Positions 8,781 through 18,143 of a stretch of 64,000 nt of DNA are shown piece after piece. The stretch comes from Dyella sp. S184 (lineage in GTDB: Bacteria > Pseudomonadota > Gammaproteobacteria > Xanthomonadales > Rhodanobacteraceae): positions 556,514-620,513 of the forward strand of contig NZ_LMUE01000002.1 of NCBI RefSeq assembly GCF_009766065.1, given 5' to 3'. Within the stretch, counting starts at the first letter, position 1. The number at the start of each line of letters is the position of its first letter. The notes under the pieces were generated by a model. It searched no databases, had not been told where the DNA came from, and was given only the letters and a program-made list of their open reading frames with translations. The translations under genes were made by a program, and so were the position numbers.

Positions 8781-10106
8781 TTACAGCGTCTTTAACTGCA
8801 GCGCTGGCGCGATGCGACTCGCCCGCAGAGCCGGCAGTGCACCGGCCAACAGGCTGACCATGATTGCCAGCACGAACGTGGTGAAGAACATCGACGCATC
8901 CAGATACGCCATATCCGCATACACGGTGGGTTGCCGCCGTACCAGCCACAGCCCGATCAGCGTGAGTAACCACCCACCGATACCGCCGAGCAGGCCGATC
9001 AGGCCTGCTTCGACCAGACATTGAGCGAATACCGCCCTGCGGCTGGCGCCCAGCGCCCGACGCACACCAATCTCACCGCTGCGACGAAGAAATTTCGCCA
9101 GCAACAGGCCGACCGTGTTGAACAAACAGATGGCCAGAAAAGCGAATGCCAACCAGGTTTGCAGGTGCACATCACTGGGCACGACATGGTTGAGGTCCAG
9201 CCATTGCATCAGCGAGCGCAGCCGGGTGTTATCTGCATGGGTGATGCGGCCTAGTGCCTTCTGCTGTGCGGCATAACCCGCCAGGAAACTGCGGTAGTCA
9301 GCCACCTTCGCGGCGCTACCCAGTTCAACCCACAGTCTGATCCATACGCACGGCGCATTCTGCAGATGCCCAGGCGTGTCAGGCATATGCCAGCAGGTGA
9401 ATTGCCAGAAGTTGCCATCGTTGATCTCAAGGCCGCTGGTGAAGGGCGTAAACACATCCTCCGGCTTGGTATAGAAATCGTCCGTCTGGCCGTTTGCAAA
9501 GCGTCCGCCCGCCACCATGTAGAACTGCGGCGAGGGGCGCCATGGCTTCAGTACGCCGACGATACGCACGTCGGTATCGCGCAGGCGCAGCGCGCGTCCC
9601 ACACTATTCGTACCACCGAACAATTTGTTGTTGAGATCGGCCGAGATCACGGCCACTCGCGCGTGCTTCTCGTCGTCATCCGCGCTCCAGCCACTGCCGT
9701 ACTGAAATGGCACGTCGAACATCGGGAAGAAATCCGATGTGGTGGAAAGCATCATCTCCATCAGCGACGGCAAGTTCACTTCTGGCGCCTGCACCTTGAG
9801 CTTGCTATCCACGATCAGTGCCTGCCGATCCGCGCGGTGCGCACTCCATAGATCCACTGCCGAGCGATAGTCCATCACGTCCAATGGATCGGTGTGGCTG
9901 TAATCGTTGGTCGGATCCGCATCCACCTGTGGATAGAACAACGTACCGCTCTTGCCTGGCAGCGGGTCACCAGACAGCAGATGCATCACCGTCAGCGTGG
10001 TCATGCTGGCGCCGATGCCAACCGCGATGGCAAGCACCATCAGTGCCGTAAGCACCTTGTTACGCCGGAGGCTGCGCAGGGCCAGATCCATGTAATAGCC
10101 AAACAT
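8781..10106 (-). CDS. MacB-type ABC permease, A4 subunit
   Basis: A-type permease of 441 residues, MFGYYMDLALRSLRRNK, with GGGGGAAC before the ATG. It carries the type II signature GIGASMTTLTVMHLLSGDPLPGK. The periplasmic cysteines lie in FTCWH and PCVW. The coupling motif is IGVRRALGASRRAVFAQ; the end is LQLKTL. The four-helix MacB topology is clear: one helix, a domain of roughly 250 residues, three helices. It lies 33 bases after B5 and 12 before B4, within the co-directional run. Confidence 0.9.
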   Translation of the reverse strand: MFGYYMDLALRSLRRNKVLTALMVLAIAVGIGASMTTLTVMHLLSGDPLPGKSGTLFYPQVDADPTNDYSHTDPLDVMDYRSAVDLWSAHRADRQALIVDSKLKVQAPEVNLPSLMEMMLSTTSDFFPMFDVPFQYGSGWSADDDEKHARVAVISADLNNKLFGGTNSVGRALRLRDTDVRIVGVLKPWRPSPQFYMVAGGRFANGQTDDFYTKPEDVFTPFTSGLEINDGNFWQFTCWHMPDTPGHLQNAPCVWIRLWVELGSAAKVADYRSFLAGYAAQQKALGRITHADNTRLRSLMQWLDLNHVVPSDVHLQTWLAFAFLAICLFNTVGLLLAKFLRRSGEIGVRRALGASRRAVFAQCLVEAGLIGLLGGIGGWLLTLIGLWLVRRQPTVYADMAYLDASMFFTTFVLAIMVSLLAGALPALRASRIAPALQLKTL

Positions 10107-10139
10107 CGGTGTTCCCCCAGGTTTTACAGAATGAATGGA

Positions 10140-11372
10140 TCAAACCGAGCGTGTGGCTTCCACCGGTGATACGCGCGATGCGCGCATCGCTGGCGTCAGC
10201 ACCGACGCCTGGCCGAGCAGCAACAGCACGATGACGCCAATCACCACATAGCCCAGCGACAGCCGTGCCATCTCGAACTGGGTGACCATCCACAGATTGA
10301 TGCCGATCGCCAGAACCGTGCCGATGACGACGCCGATGCAGCCGATCAGCAGGTTCTCGGTGAGGAAATAGCTGAGGATGTCGCGCCGAGTCGCACCCAG
10401 TGCACGGCGGATGCCGATCTGCTTGCGCCGCTGGCCGACCCAGAAACTGGTGAGGCCAACAATGCCGGCCGCGGTGATCGCCAGCAGCACGATGCTGATG
10501 ATGCCCATCAGGATTGCCATGCCGCGATCGCTGTCATAGGCACGTTCGCGTACCTGGGCGAAGCTCAGCTCACCGTCTTTGGGATCGATAATACGCATGC
10601 GATTTTGCGCGTACAGCGCCGTGGGCACCTCGCGCATGGCGGCTGCAAGCTGGCCCGGCTTGGCACGCACGATGTAATACAAACCGTGCGGGTCGGCCAG
10701 GCGCATCGGCCACAACAGCGACTGGTAGGCATACGTCGTATCCCATGTCGAAACACCCTGCCGCTGCAACAGGTCGACAATGCCGATGATGGTGCTCGGT
10801 GCCGGACTCATCGCGTAGAGCGGCTTGCCCAGCGCCGATCCATCCGGATACAGCCGCTCGGCCAGTGCCTTGGTCACGATCACCGCAGGTGGAAAAACGT
10901 CCTCGCGCAAGCCGATCCGGCCGACCTCGTCGGCGCGGAAATTGCGTCCTGCCACCAGCTTCACGCCGAGCGTGTCGATCATATGTTCGTCGCCCAGATA
11001 AACCGACCCATCGGTGGTCGGCTGGACCTGCTCGGGCATCAACGTGATGAAGTTGTCCCAGCCGCCACCACGCAGTGGGTAGGAGTTGCTGGGCGAGGCA
11101 TCGCGCACGGCAGGCAACTGTCGCATCGCGGCCAGATCGGCCTGGATCTGCGCATCGATCTGCGGCGTCGACGACTGGGCTGCCCATTGGTTGCGGATCA
11201 CGAACAGGTTGGCTTCGTCGATGCCGGTCGGCTCGGAAAGATGGGCCATACGCTGCTGGATGATGAAAAGTGCGTTGCAGACGATCGCCAGGGTCAAGGC
11301 GATCTGCAGGGCGATCAGCACAGTGCCCGCCCGGTGGTGGCGCATGGCGGCAAGTATCGGTTTGATCTGCAT
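10140..11372 (-). CDS. MacB-type ABC permease, B5 subunit
   Basis: B-type permease of 410 residues, MQIKPILAAMRHHRAGT. TM1 LQIALTLAIVCNALF places it in type I, although its periplasmic domain has diverged furthest from the other type I B proteins. The coupling motif is IGIRRALGATRRDILSYFLTEN, and the end is VEATRSV. It begins 27 bases after A5 (also type I). The ribosome-binding site is weak, so translation may be coupled to A5. Substrate unknown. Confidence 0.9.
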   Translation of the reverse strand: MQIKPILAAMRHHRAGTVLIALQIALTLAIVCNALFIIQQRMAHLSEPTGIDEANLFVIRNQWAAQSSTPQIDAQIQADLAAMRQLPAVRDASPSNSYPLRGGGWDNFITLMPEQVQPTTDGSVYLGDEHMIDTLGVKLVAGRNFRADEVGRIGLREDVFPPAVIVTKALAERLYPDGSALGKPLYAMSPAPSTIIGIVDLLQRQGVSTWDTTYAYQSLLWPMRLADPHGLYYIVRAKPGQLAAAMREVPTALYAQNRMRIIDPKDGELSFAQVRERAYDSDRGMAILMGIISIVLLAITAAGIVGLTSFWVGQRRKQIGIRRALGATRRDILSYFLTENLLIGCIGVVIGTVLAIGINLWMVTQFEMARLSLGYVVIGVIVLLLLGQASVLTPAMRASRVSPVEATRSV

Positions 11373-11399
11373 GATCAGGGCCTGCCCAGTGTCTTCATA

Positions 11400-12710
11400 T
11401 CAGTTCGACTTCAGCTGCCAGGCTGGCTGCACCTGCGCGGCGCGCCAGGCGGGATAGAACGCCGCCGCCACGGTGGCGAGAATGGCAACCACCAAGGTCA
11501 GCCCCACCAGCGAAAGATCCAGATGCGCCAGGCGCGCGATCTCCGGCGTGAACAACAGGCCGGTGCCTGAGATACCTACGGCCGTAAGCAACAAACCCAG
11601 CACGCCGCCGGCCACGCCGACCGTGGCCGCTTCCATCAGATATTGCTTGTAGATCTCACGGCGCGATGCGCCCAGGGCGCGGCGTACGCCGATCTCCGCC
11701 GCACGGCGCATGAACTTGGCCAGCAACAGGCCGATCGTGTTGATCAGGCAGATCGCGAAAAAGCCCAGCGACACCAATAGCGAGATGCGGCTCTCCGATG
11801 GCACCACGTGCTGGAAATCGAGCCACTGCATCACATTGCGCAGACGCACGTTGGGTGGCCAGGCAAAACGTCCGGCCCGTTGCTGATCTGCGGCATAGCC
11901 TTCAAGAAACTGGCGGTAGCGTGCAACCTCCGACGCACTGTCCAGCTCCACCCACGGCGTGACCCATACACAGTTGCTGCGCAACCAGTCGTCCCAGCCG
12001 GTAGCAGTCAATTTTCCACGGCAGCTGTTGTTGCCTGCGGTATCGATCTGCAGATCCAGCGCACGCGTGAACGGTACATAGAAATCCGCGGGATCTTCGA
12101 AACCACTGCTGCCGAACAGCGCGAAAAAGCGTGGTTTGGGATCCCAATGCCGGGTTACACCGACGATGCGGTAGTCATGCCCGTCCAGGGTGATCTCACG
12201 CCCCACGCTGTTGGCACCGCCGAACAGCTTCTGGTTGAACTCCTCGCTCAGCACCGCGATCGCGGTGCGACCTTCGTCATCTGCCGTGCTCCAGCCGGAG
12301 CCGTATTGGAACGGCACCTCGAACATTGGGAAGAAATCGCCAGAGACCGCATAGCCGTTCACGGCGATCGGCAGGCTGCGGCTGCCACCAGGCAACACCG
12401 AGAGTTGCACCGGATACAGCAAGGTCTGCTGCATGGCCTGGTGTGCGTGCATCAAGGCGATTGCATCGGTATAACTAAGCGCGCTGGGTGGTTCACCCTT
12501 TTCGTTTTGTTGCGGACCCCAGTTATCGATCTGCGGCGTGTAGAGCTGCGCCGCCTTGTCCGGTATCGGATTGCCCGACACCGCACGGAATACCGACCAG
12601 GTCGTCATCGACGCGGCCACGCCCAGACCGATCGACATGACCATCAGCACGGTCAACGCCGGATTGCGGCGCAGGCTGCGAAGGCCAAGGGTCAGGTAGT
12701 AGACGAACAT
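11400..12710 (-). CDS. MacB-type ABC permease, A5 subunit
   Basis: A-type permease of 436 residues, MFVYYLTLGLRSLRRNP. It has the type I signature GVAASMTTWSVFRAVSGNPIPDK. Cysteines in NSCRGK and NCVW occupy the conserved periplasmic positions. The coupling motif is IGVRRALGASRREIYKQ, and the end is WQLKSN. It lies 32 bases after B6 and 27 before B5. The pair A5-B5 is type I but lies next to the type II pair A4-B4, so pair types are interleaved along the array rather than clustered. Confidence 0.9.
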   Translation of the reverse strand: MFVYYLTLGLRSLRRNPALTVLMVMSIGLGVAASMTTWSVFRAVSGNPIPDKAAQLYTPQIDNWGPQQNEKGEPPSALSYTDAIALMHAHQAMQQTLLYPVQLSVLPGGSRSLPIAVNGYAVSGDFFPMFEVPFQYGSGWSTADDEGRTAIAVLSEEFNQKLFGGANSVGREITLDGHDYRIVGVTRHWDPKPRFFALFGSSGFEDPADFYVPFTRALDLQIDTAGNNSCRGKLTATGWDDWLRSNCVWVTPWVELDSASEVARYRQFLEGYAADQQRAGRFAWPPNVRLRNVMQWLDFQHVVPSESRISLLVSLGFFAICLINTIGLLLAKFMRRAAEIGVRRALGASRREIYKQYLMEAATVGVAGGVLGLLLTAVGISGTGLLFTPEIARLAHLDLSLVGLTLVVAILATVAAAFYPAWRAAQVQPAWQLKSN

Positions 12711-12742
12711 CGATCAATCGCTCCCGGGCTATGTGTCAAGAA

Positions 12743-13993
12743 TCAGGCTGCACGTGTCGCCGTCACCGGCGGTACGTTGGACGCACGCCGCGCCGGCACG
12801 TACACCGCGGCCTGCCCCAATGCCAGCACCGCCAGCACGCCGACCAGCACATAGATCACCGGCATGCGGTCCATCTCGAAGCGGGTGATCAGCCACAGGT
12901 TGAGCCCGACTGCCAGCAAGATGCCGACCACAGCGCCGATGCCGGCAATCAGCAGGTTCTCAAGCTGGAAGTAATGCAGAATGTCGATCTTGCGGGCGCC
13001 CAATGCGCGCCGCACACCGATCTGCCGTTGCCGCTGACCGACCCAGAAGCTGGTCAGGCCGACGATGCCGGCGGCAGTGATGCTGAGCAGAATCAGGCAG
13101 ACCACACTCATCAGTATCGCCATCCCCAGATCGGCTCGATAGGCATCGGCACGAATATCCGTGAAAGAGCGCACGCCATGCTCTTCATCGATCACACGCA
13201 TGGGATTGACCGCATACAGCGCGGGCCCTACGGCGCGCATCGCAGCATCCAGTCGCCCTGGTTTTGCGCGCACCACGGTGCGCGAGAAATTCGCATCCTG
13301 CCGAACCGGGAACAGGGCCGAATACCAGGTGAGGCTGCTACCTTCCGTATCGACCGCGCTCTGCAGTCGCGCGACCACGCCGACTATGGTGGTCGGCGTG
13401 CTGCTGCTGTCGAGATAGATCACCTTGCCTACGGCGTTGCCCTGCGGGAACAGCTTGTCTGCGATCGGCTTGGTGATGATCGCAAGCACCGGCTCACTCT
13501 CGTCGCGCATTGGCTTGTGCTGGACATCGGCGGCGGTAAATGCACGGCCCGCGATCAGCTGCAAGCCCAGGGTCGACAGCGCCTGCTCGTCGCCATAGTA
13601 GAAATTCGAGTCGATCGTGCTCTTTTGCTGCAAGGGCTTCAGCCCGATCCCTCCGACCGAGCCGGAATGAAGCAATGGCAGCGATCGGATCGGCGCCGCC
13701 GAAGCTACGTCCGGCAGGTTGCGCAAGGCGGCCAGATCCGCTTGCTGCATGCTGTCCAGCTTTTCCAGTCCGGCCGGATCATCTGCACTGGGCGCACCCA
13801 CCCAGTGTTGGGTGATCAGGAACAGGTCGTTCTCTTCGTGCATGCCGGTGGGCTGGTTCACTCGCTCGATGCGCTGGCCGATGATGAAGATCGCATTGCA
13901 GATGATCGCCAGGGTCAGCGCGATCTGAAGCGCAATCAACACCACGCCAGCCTTGTGTTTGCGCAAGGCCGCGATGATCGGATGCACGGTCAC
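12743..13993 (-). CDS. MacB-type ABC permease, B6 subunit (A partner missing)
   Basis: B-type permease of 416 residues beginning with a GTG codon (MTVHPIIAALRKHKAG) and very similar to B7 and B3. It has the type I TM1 LQIALTLAIICNAIF and ends VTATRAA. Alone among the B genes it is not directly preceded by an A gene. Instead a 14-codon reading frame starting MFGYYL, the first six codons of an A gene, overlaps its start (13990-14034). It could pair with the A protein of another cassette or form homodimers; that is inference. Confidence 0.9.
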   Translation of the reverse strand: MTVHPIIAALRKHKAGVVLIALQIALTLAIICNAIFIIGQRIERVNQPTGMHEENDLFLITQHWVGAPSADDPAGLEKLDSMQQADLAALRNLPDVASAAPIRSLPLLHSGSVGGIGLKPLQQKSTIDSNFYYGDEQALSTLGLQLIAGRAFTAADVQHKPMRDESEPVLAIITKPIADKLFPQGNAVGKVIYLDSSSTPTTIVGVVARLQSAVDTEGSSLTWYSALFPVRQDANFSRTVVRAKPGRLDAAMRAVGPALYAVNPMRVIDEEHGVRSFTDIRADAYRADLGMAILMSVVCLILLSITAAGIVGLTSFWVGQRQRQIGVRRALGARKIDILHYFQLENLLIAGIGAVVGILLAVGLNLWLITRFEMDRMPVIYVLVGVLAVLALGQAAVYVPARRASNVPPVTATRAA

Positions 13994-14034
13994 TCTGCGC
14001 TCCCTGGAGCCTTTTTAAGGTAATAGCCGAACAT
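13990..14034 (-). pseudogene. Remnant of a deleted A-type permease gene (A6)
   Basis: Read on the minus strand, this stretch encodes MFGYYL and then eight unrelated residues before TGA. MFGYYL is the exact start of the A-type permeases A1, A3 and A4, and the nucleotides match their start region. The TGA overlaps the GTG start of B6. It sits exactly where the array pattern calls for an A gene. The likeliest reading is an internal deletion that removed all but the first 18 bases of A6, leaving a short cistron that may still couple ribosomes onto B6. A purpose-built leader peptide is the alternative. Confidence 0.65.
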
Positions 14035-14098
14035 GCACCCATTACTCCTGCACATGAAACCCACTTTCGTCAGCGACAAAAGAGAGAAGGGAAAATCA

Positions 14099-15358
14099 TC
14101 AGGCCGATCGCGTCGCCACCACCGGCGGTACGTTGGAGGCCCGGCGTGCCGGTACGAACACCGCCGCCTGCCCGATTGCCAGCATCGCCAGCACGCCGAT
14201 CACCACGTACACCAGCGGGATGCGCGTCATCTCGTAATGTGTCATCAGCCACATGTTGAGGCCCACCGCCAGCAGCACGCCGAGCGCCACGCCCACGCCG
14301 GCAATCAGCAGGTTCTCGATCTGGAAGTAATGCAGGATGTCGATCTTGCGGGCACCCAACGCGCGACGTACGCCGATCTGTCGATGGCGCTGACCGACCC
14401 AGAAACTGGTAAGGCCGACGATGCCCGCCGCCGTGACGCACAGCAGGATCAGGCAGACCACGCCCATCAGGATCGCCATGCCAACGTCGGCGCGATAAGC
14501 GCTGGTACGGATATCGGCGAATGACTTGACGCTGTCATCGGCGTCCAGCACGCGCATCGGATTGACCGCATACAGCGCTGCGGGCACCGCACTCATCGCC
14601 GCATCGCGCCGACCCGGCTTGGCGCGCACCACATAGCGTGTGAAGTTCGAATCCAGCCGGGTCGGCACCAGGGTCGAGTACCAGGCAAAGTCATTACCCC
14701 AACTTCCGGTGCTTGGGGTCTGCAGGCGTGCAACCACGCCAATGATGGTGCTCGGCGCACTGCTGCCATCCGAATAGATCACCTTGCCTACCGCACTGCC
14801 CTGCGGAAACAGCTTGTCGGCAAGCGCCTGGCTCACGATGATGACTGGACGGTCGCGCTGATCGCGGGCGCCCTGGTGCTGCACGTCTGCGGCAGTAAAC
14901 GCACGTCCGGCGACCAGGTGCAAACCCAGCGTGGGAAGCACCTGATCGTCGGTGAAGTAATACGCCGTACGCGTACCGCTCTTGTCGCCCAGTTGCTGCC
15001 CGGGCTTGATCGACACCGAACCCGTCCACGAGGAATTGAGCAGAGGCACCGAATTGCTGGGCGCCACCGAGGCGACGTCAGGCAGGTTGCGCAGCGCAGC
15101 CAGATCTTCTTTCTGCATCACATCGAGTTTTTCCACGCCGGCCGGATCGTCCGAACTGGGCGCGCCCACCCATTGCTGGGTGACCAGGAACAGATCGTTC
15201 TCATCGAGGCCAGTGGGTCGGTTCACCCGCTCGACACGCTGGCCGATGATGAACACCGCATTGCAGACGATCGCCAGGGTCAGTGCGATCTGCAGCGAGA
15301 TCAGCACCACGCCGGCCTTGTGCTTGCGCAATGCCGCAAGAATGGGATGCAAGGTCAT
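14099..15358 (-). CDS. MacB-type ABC permease, B7 subunit
   Basis: B-type permease of 419 residues. ATG 15358 (MTLHPILAALRKHKAG) has GAGG upstream and matches its paralogs; the frame stays open further upstream inside A7 without support. TM1 is LQIALTLAIVCNAVF (type I). The large periplasmic domain runs to about residue 270, the coupling motif GVRRALGARK is near residue 329, and the end is VVATRSA. It is 10 bases after A7. The sequence is close to B6 through most of its length, suggesting a recent duplication of this cassette. Confidence 0.9.
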   Translation of the reverse strand: MTLHPILAALRKHKAGVVLISLQIALTLAIVCNAVFIIGQRVERVNRPTGLDENDLFLVTQQWVGAPSSDDPAGVEKLDVMQKEDLAALRNLPDVASVAPSNSVPLLNSSWTGSVSIKPGQQLGDKSGTRTAYYFTDDQVLPTLGLHLVAGRAFTAADVQHQGARDQRDRPVIIVSQALADKLFPQGSAVGKVIYSDGSSAPSTIIGVVARLQTPSTGSWGNDFAWYSTLVPTRLDSNFTRYVVRAKPGRRDAAMSAVPAALYAVNPMRVLDADDSVKSFADIRTSAYRADVGMAILMGVVCLILLCVTAAGIVGLTSFWVGQRHRQIGVRRALGARKIDILHYFQIENLLIAGVGVALGVLLAVGLNMWLMTHYEMTRIPLVYVVIGVLAMLAIGQAAVFVPARRASNVPPVVATRSA

Positions 15359-15368
15359 GATGCGATCC

Positions 15369-16685
15369 TCAGTTCGACTTGAGCTGCCATGCGGGCTGCA
15401 CGCGTGAAGCACGGAAGGTGGGATAGAGACCGGCCAGCGTCGTCGCGATGACGGACACCAGCAGGGTCAGCATGAGCAGCGAGAAGTTGACCCGCGCCAG
15501 CGCGGCGATGTCCTTTGGCAGCACCCAGCCCACGCTGGCCACGCCGACGCCGGTCAGCAGCAGGCCAAGCGCGCCCCCGGCTAGACCGATGATGCCGGCC
15601 TCGGTCAGGAACTGCGCATAGATCGCCAGGCGCGGCGCACCCAACGCGCGACGCACGCCGATCTCGCTACTGCGACGCAGGAATTTCGCCAGCAGCAGGC
15701 CTGCGGTATTGACCAGGCATGCGAGCAGCAGACCCAGCGCCACCAGCAGCGACACCTTGGTATCACTGGGTACGACATGCTGGTTGTCCAGCCACGCCGG
15801 CAGGTCACGCAGGCGATTGTTCGGCGCCCAGCCAAAGCGGCCGGATTGCTGCATGTCATGCGCATAGCCATCAATGTACTGCTTGTAAGCCGTTACCGCC
15901 GCCGCATCGTCCAGCTCGGCCATATAGGCGATCCACACGCAGTTGGAATGCTGCAGGCCGACAAAGCCCGACTCGGCAGGCACCGCATTGCAATTGGTAT
16001 TGCCATCGTTCGGCAAGCCCACCGCGATGGCCCGCTGGAACGGCAGGAACACATCCTCGACACCGGTGGAGAACCCACCGCTGTTGACCACATCGAAGAA
16101 ACGCGGCTGCGGATTCCAGTCGTTCAACACGCCAACTACGCGATAGTCCTTGCCTTCGACGTTGACCGTCTTGCCCACGCTGTTGCTGCCGCCGAATAGC
16201 TTCTGGTTGAGCTTGCTGCTGATCACCACCACCGCAGCGCGTTGCGTATCGTCGTCGGCACTCCAGCCACTGCCGTACAGGAACGGCACGTCCAGCATCG
16301 GGAAGAACTCGCTGTACACCGCGTGGCCACTAACGTTGATCGGATGCTTGCTGGCATCCGCCGGCACCACCGACGGGGAAATCTGATACATCGCCGACTG
16401 CAGCTTGGCGCGGTGATCACGCATCAGGGTGATCGCGTCGTTGTAATCCATCGCATCCGGCGGCTCGCCGTCGCTGCCGCGTCCGTTCGGCCCCCACATG
16501 TCGATCTGCGGCACGAACAGCTGCGACGACTTCCACGGGATCGGATCGCCCGACACCGCACGGAACACTGAATAGGTAGTCATCGACGCCGCCACGCCAA
16601 AGGCAATGGTCAGCACCATCAGTGCAGTCAGTCCGGGGCTGCGCTTCAGGCTGCGCAGAGCAAGTTCAAGATAGTAGGCAAACAT
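15369..16685 (-). CDS. MacB-type ABC permease, A7 subunit (first gene of the permease array)
   Basis: A-type permease of 438 residues, MFAYYLELALRSLKRSP, with GGAGG before the ATG. It has the type I signature GVAASMTTYSVFRAVSGDPIPWK. Cysteines in TNCNAV and NCVW lie in the periplasmic domain. The coupling motif GVRRALGAPR is near residue 343 and the end is WQLKSN. It is the first permease after the TolC-type gene (62-base gap), so A7-B7 with the adaptor, ATPase and channel would already make a complete MacAB-TolC-like pump. The following pairs look like added copies. Confidence 0.9.
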   Translation of the reverse strand: MFAYYLELALRSLKRSPGLTALMVLTIAFGVAASMTTYSVFRAVSGDPIPWKSSQLFVPQIDMWGPNGRGSDGEPPDAMDYNDAITLMRDHRAKLQSAMYQISPSVVPADASKHPINVSGHAVYSEFFPMLDVPFLYGSGWSADDDTQRAAVVVISSKLNQKLFGGSNSVGKTVNVEGKDYRVVGVLNDWNPQPRFFDVVNSGGFSTGVEDVFLPFQRAIAVGLPNDGNTNCNAVPAESGFVGLQHSNCVWIAYMAELDDAAAVTAYKQYIDGYAHDMQQSGRFGWAPNNRLRDLPAWLDNQHVVPSDTKVSLLVALGLLLACLVNTAGLLLAKFLRRSSEIGVRRALGAPRLAIYAQFLTEAGIIGLAGGALGLLLTGVGVASVGWVLPKDIAALARVNFSLLMLTLLVSVIATTLAGLYPTFRASRVQPAWQLKSN

Positions 16686-16747
16686 TGATCAAGCCTCCGC
16701 GTGGGTACTGGTGTTCCGTGCGCAATGCGCGACAGGGACGGTCAGGT

Positions 16748-18097
16748 TCATTGCAGCAACCGGTTGATGTCTTCCAGGTCATGGATGTCCACGCTGCCCG
16801 CGACCTGCTTCAGCAACAGCTTGTTGAGGATGAACTGGTGACGCACAACGATGTATTCGGTCTGCACATTCGCCAGCTGCTCGATTGCGAACACCACGTT
16901 GGTGAGATTCTGCGTGCCGATCTCGTAGCCGGCGCGCATTGACGCCAGGGACTTGCGGCCTGCTTCCACTGAAGTGCGCGCCGCATCCACCTGTTCAATG
17001 CCATCCACCACCAGGTTGTAGTAGTTGTTGGCATCGCGTGCCGCCTGGCGGCGCTGGCTCTCCAACGTGCCTTGATCCTCGTCGCGCTGGGCAATCGCCT
17101 GGCGTACCTGCGACTGGGTAAGGCCGCCACTGAAGATCGGCACACTCAGGGTCAGGCCGATCGTGGTCACACCGGGGCCGTAGGAAGCGGCGCCCGGTAC
17201 TGCGCTGGACCAGCTTCCAAACTTGCCATATTGCAGTGTGGCGCTGAGCGTCGGCAGGTGGCCCGCGCGTGCCGCCGACACCCGATGCTCATCGGCCGTC
17301 ACCGTGTAATCCGCGGCAAGAATGACGGGATTGCTCTCCATCGCCGCATCCACCCAGGCCTTCGAGTCGGCCGGTGCAGGCGCCTGCATCGGCAGATCCT
17401 CACGCAGCTTCTTCAGCGTGCCGGTCGGTTTGCCGGTGATCTGTTCCAGTCCGCGCTGCGCGTCCTTCAGGGCATCCTGCGCCGTAATCCGCTCGGACTT
17501 GATATACAGGTAATAAGCTTGCGACTGGCTGACATCGGACGCCATCGCCAGGCCATTCTTGAAACGCGTGGTGGACTGGTCGAACTCCTGTTTGTACGCA
17601 TCCTCATACGAACGATAGACGTCCAGGTTGTCCTGCGCGATCAGCACATTGAAGTAGGCCGTGCAAACGCGTACGTAGAGATTCTGCAGCGCCGCACGAT
17701 AGGTCTGGTCTCCCGAATCCCTGGTAGCCCGTGCCGCCTGGAGGCTGGCGATGGCCGCCAGGTTGATGATGGGCTGGCTGAGCGTGCCGCTGAGATCACG
17801 CTCACGCGTGTTGCCGCTCGCGCCGGTATCCACGATATTGCCATTGGGCCCAGTGATGGAACCATTGCTGCCACCACCGTGGATCTCTTCCAGGCCCAGC
17901 CCGACCGACAACTGCGGCAGCAGGGCCGAGCGTGCCTGTGGCACGTTCTCGGCTACCACCAGGCGCGCAGCGTCAGCGGTACTCAGCACCGGGTCATTGG
18001 CGATGGCCTGCTGGTAGGCATCCATCAAGTCCTCGGCATGGCCTGGCAGCGGCGCCAGGACCATGCAAAGCAACAGGGGCAGCAACTTCACACGCAT
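16748..18097 (-). CDS. TolC-family outer-membrane efflux channel
   Basis: Outer-membrane factor of 449 residues that would carry substrate from the periplasm to the outside. ATG 18097 begins a clear signal peptide (MRVKLLPLLLCMVLAPLPGHA), so the much longer upstream frame is not used. Two outer-membrane-efflux repeats are recognisable, with long helical stretches rich in Q, A and E and the segment VGLGLEE. The family's usual length is 420-480. It lies 46 bases after the ATPase and 62 before A7. A channel encoded inside the operon argues for a dedicated tripartite pump. Confidence 0.9.
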   Translation of the reverse strand: MRVKLLPLLLCMVLAPLPGHAEDLMDAYQQAIANDPVLSTADAARLVVAENVPQARSALLPQLSVGLGLEEIHGGGSNGSITGPNGNIVDTGASGNTRERDLSGTLSQPIINLAAIASLQAARATRDSGDQTYRAALQNLYVRVCTAYFNVLIAQDNLDVYRSYEDAYKQEFDQSTTRFKNGLAMASDVSQSQAYYLYIKSERITAQDALKDAQRGLEQITGKPTGTLKKLREDLPMQAPAPADSKAWVDAAMESNPVILAADYTVTADEHRVSAARAGHLPTLSATLQYGKFGSWSSAVPGAASYGPGVTTIGLTLSVPIFSGGLTQSQVRQAIAQRDEDQGTLESQRRQAARDANNYYNLVVDGIEQVDAARTSVEAGRKSLASMRAGYEIGTQNLTNVVFAIEQLANVQTEYIVVRHQFILNKLLLKQVAGSVDIHDLEDINRLLQ

Positions 18098-18143
18098 GGA
18101 AGGTTCTCGCAATCGACGAAGGACTCGATGTACATGGATGGCA

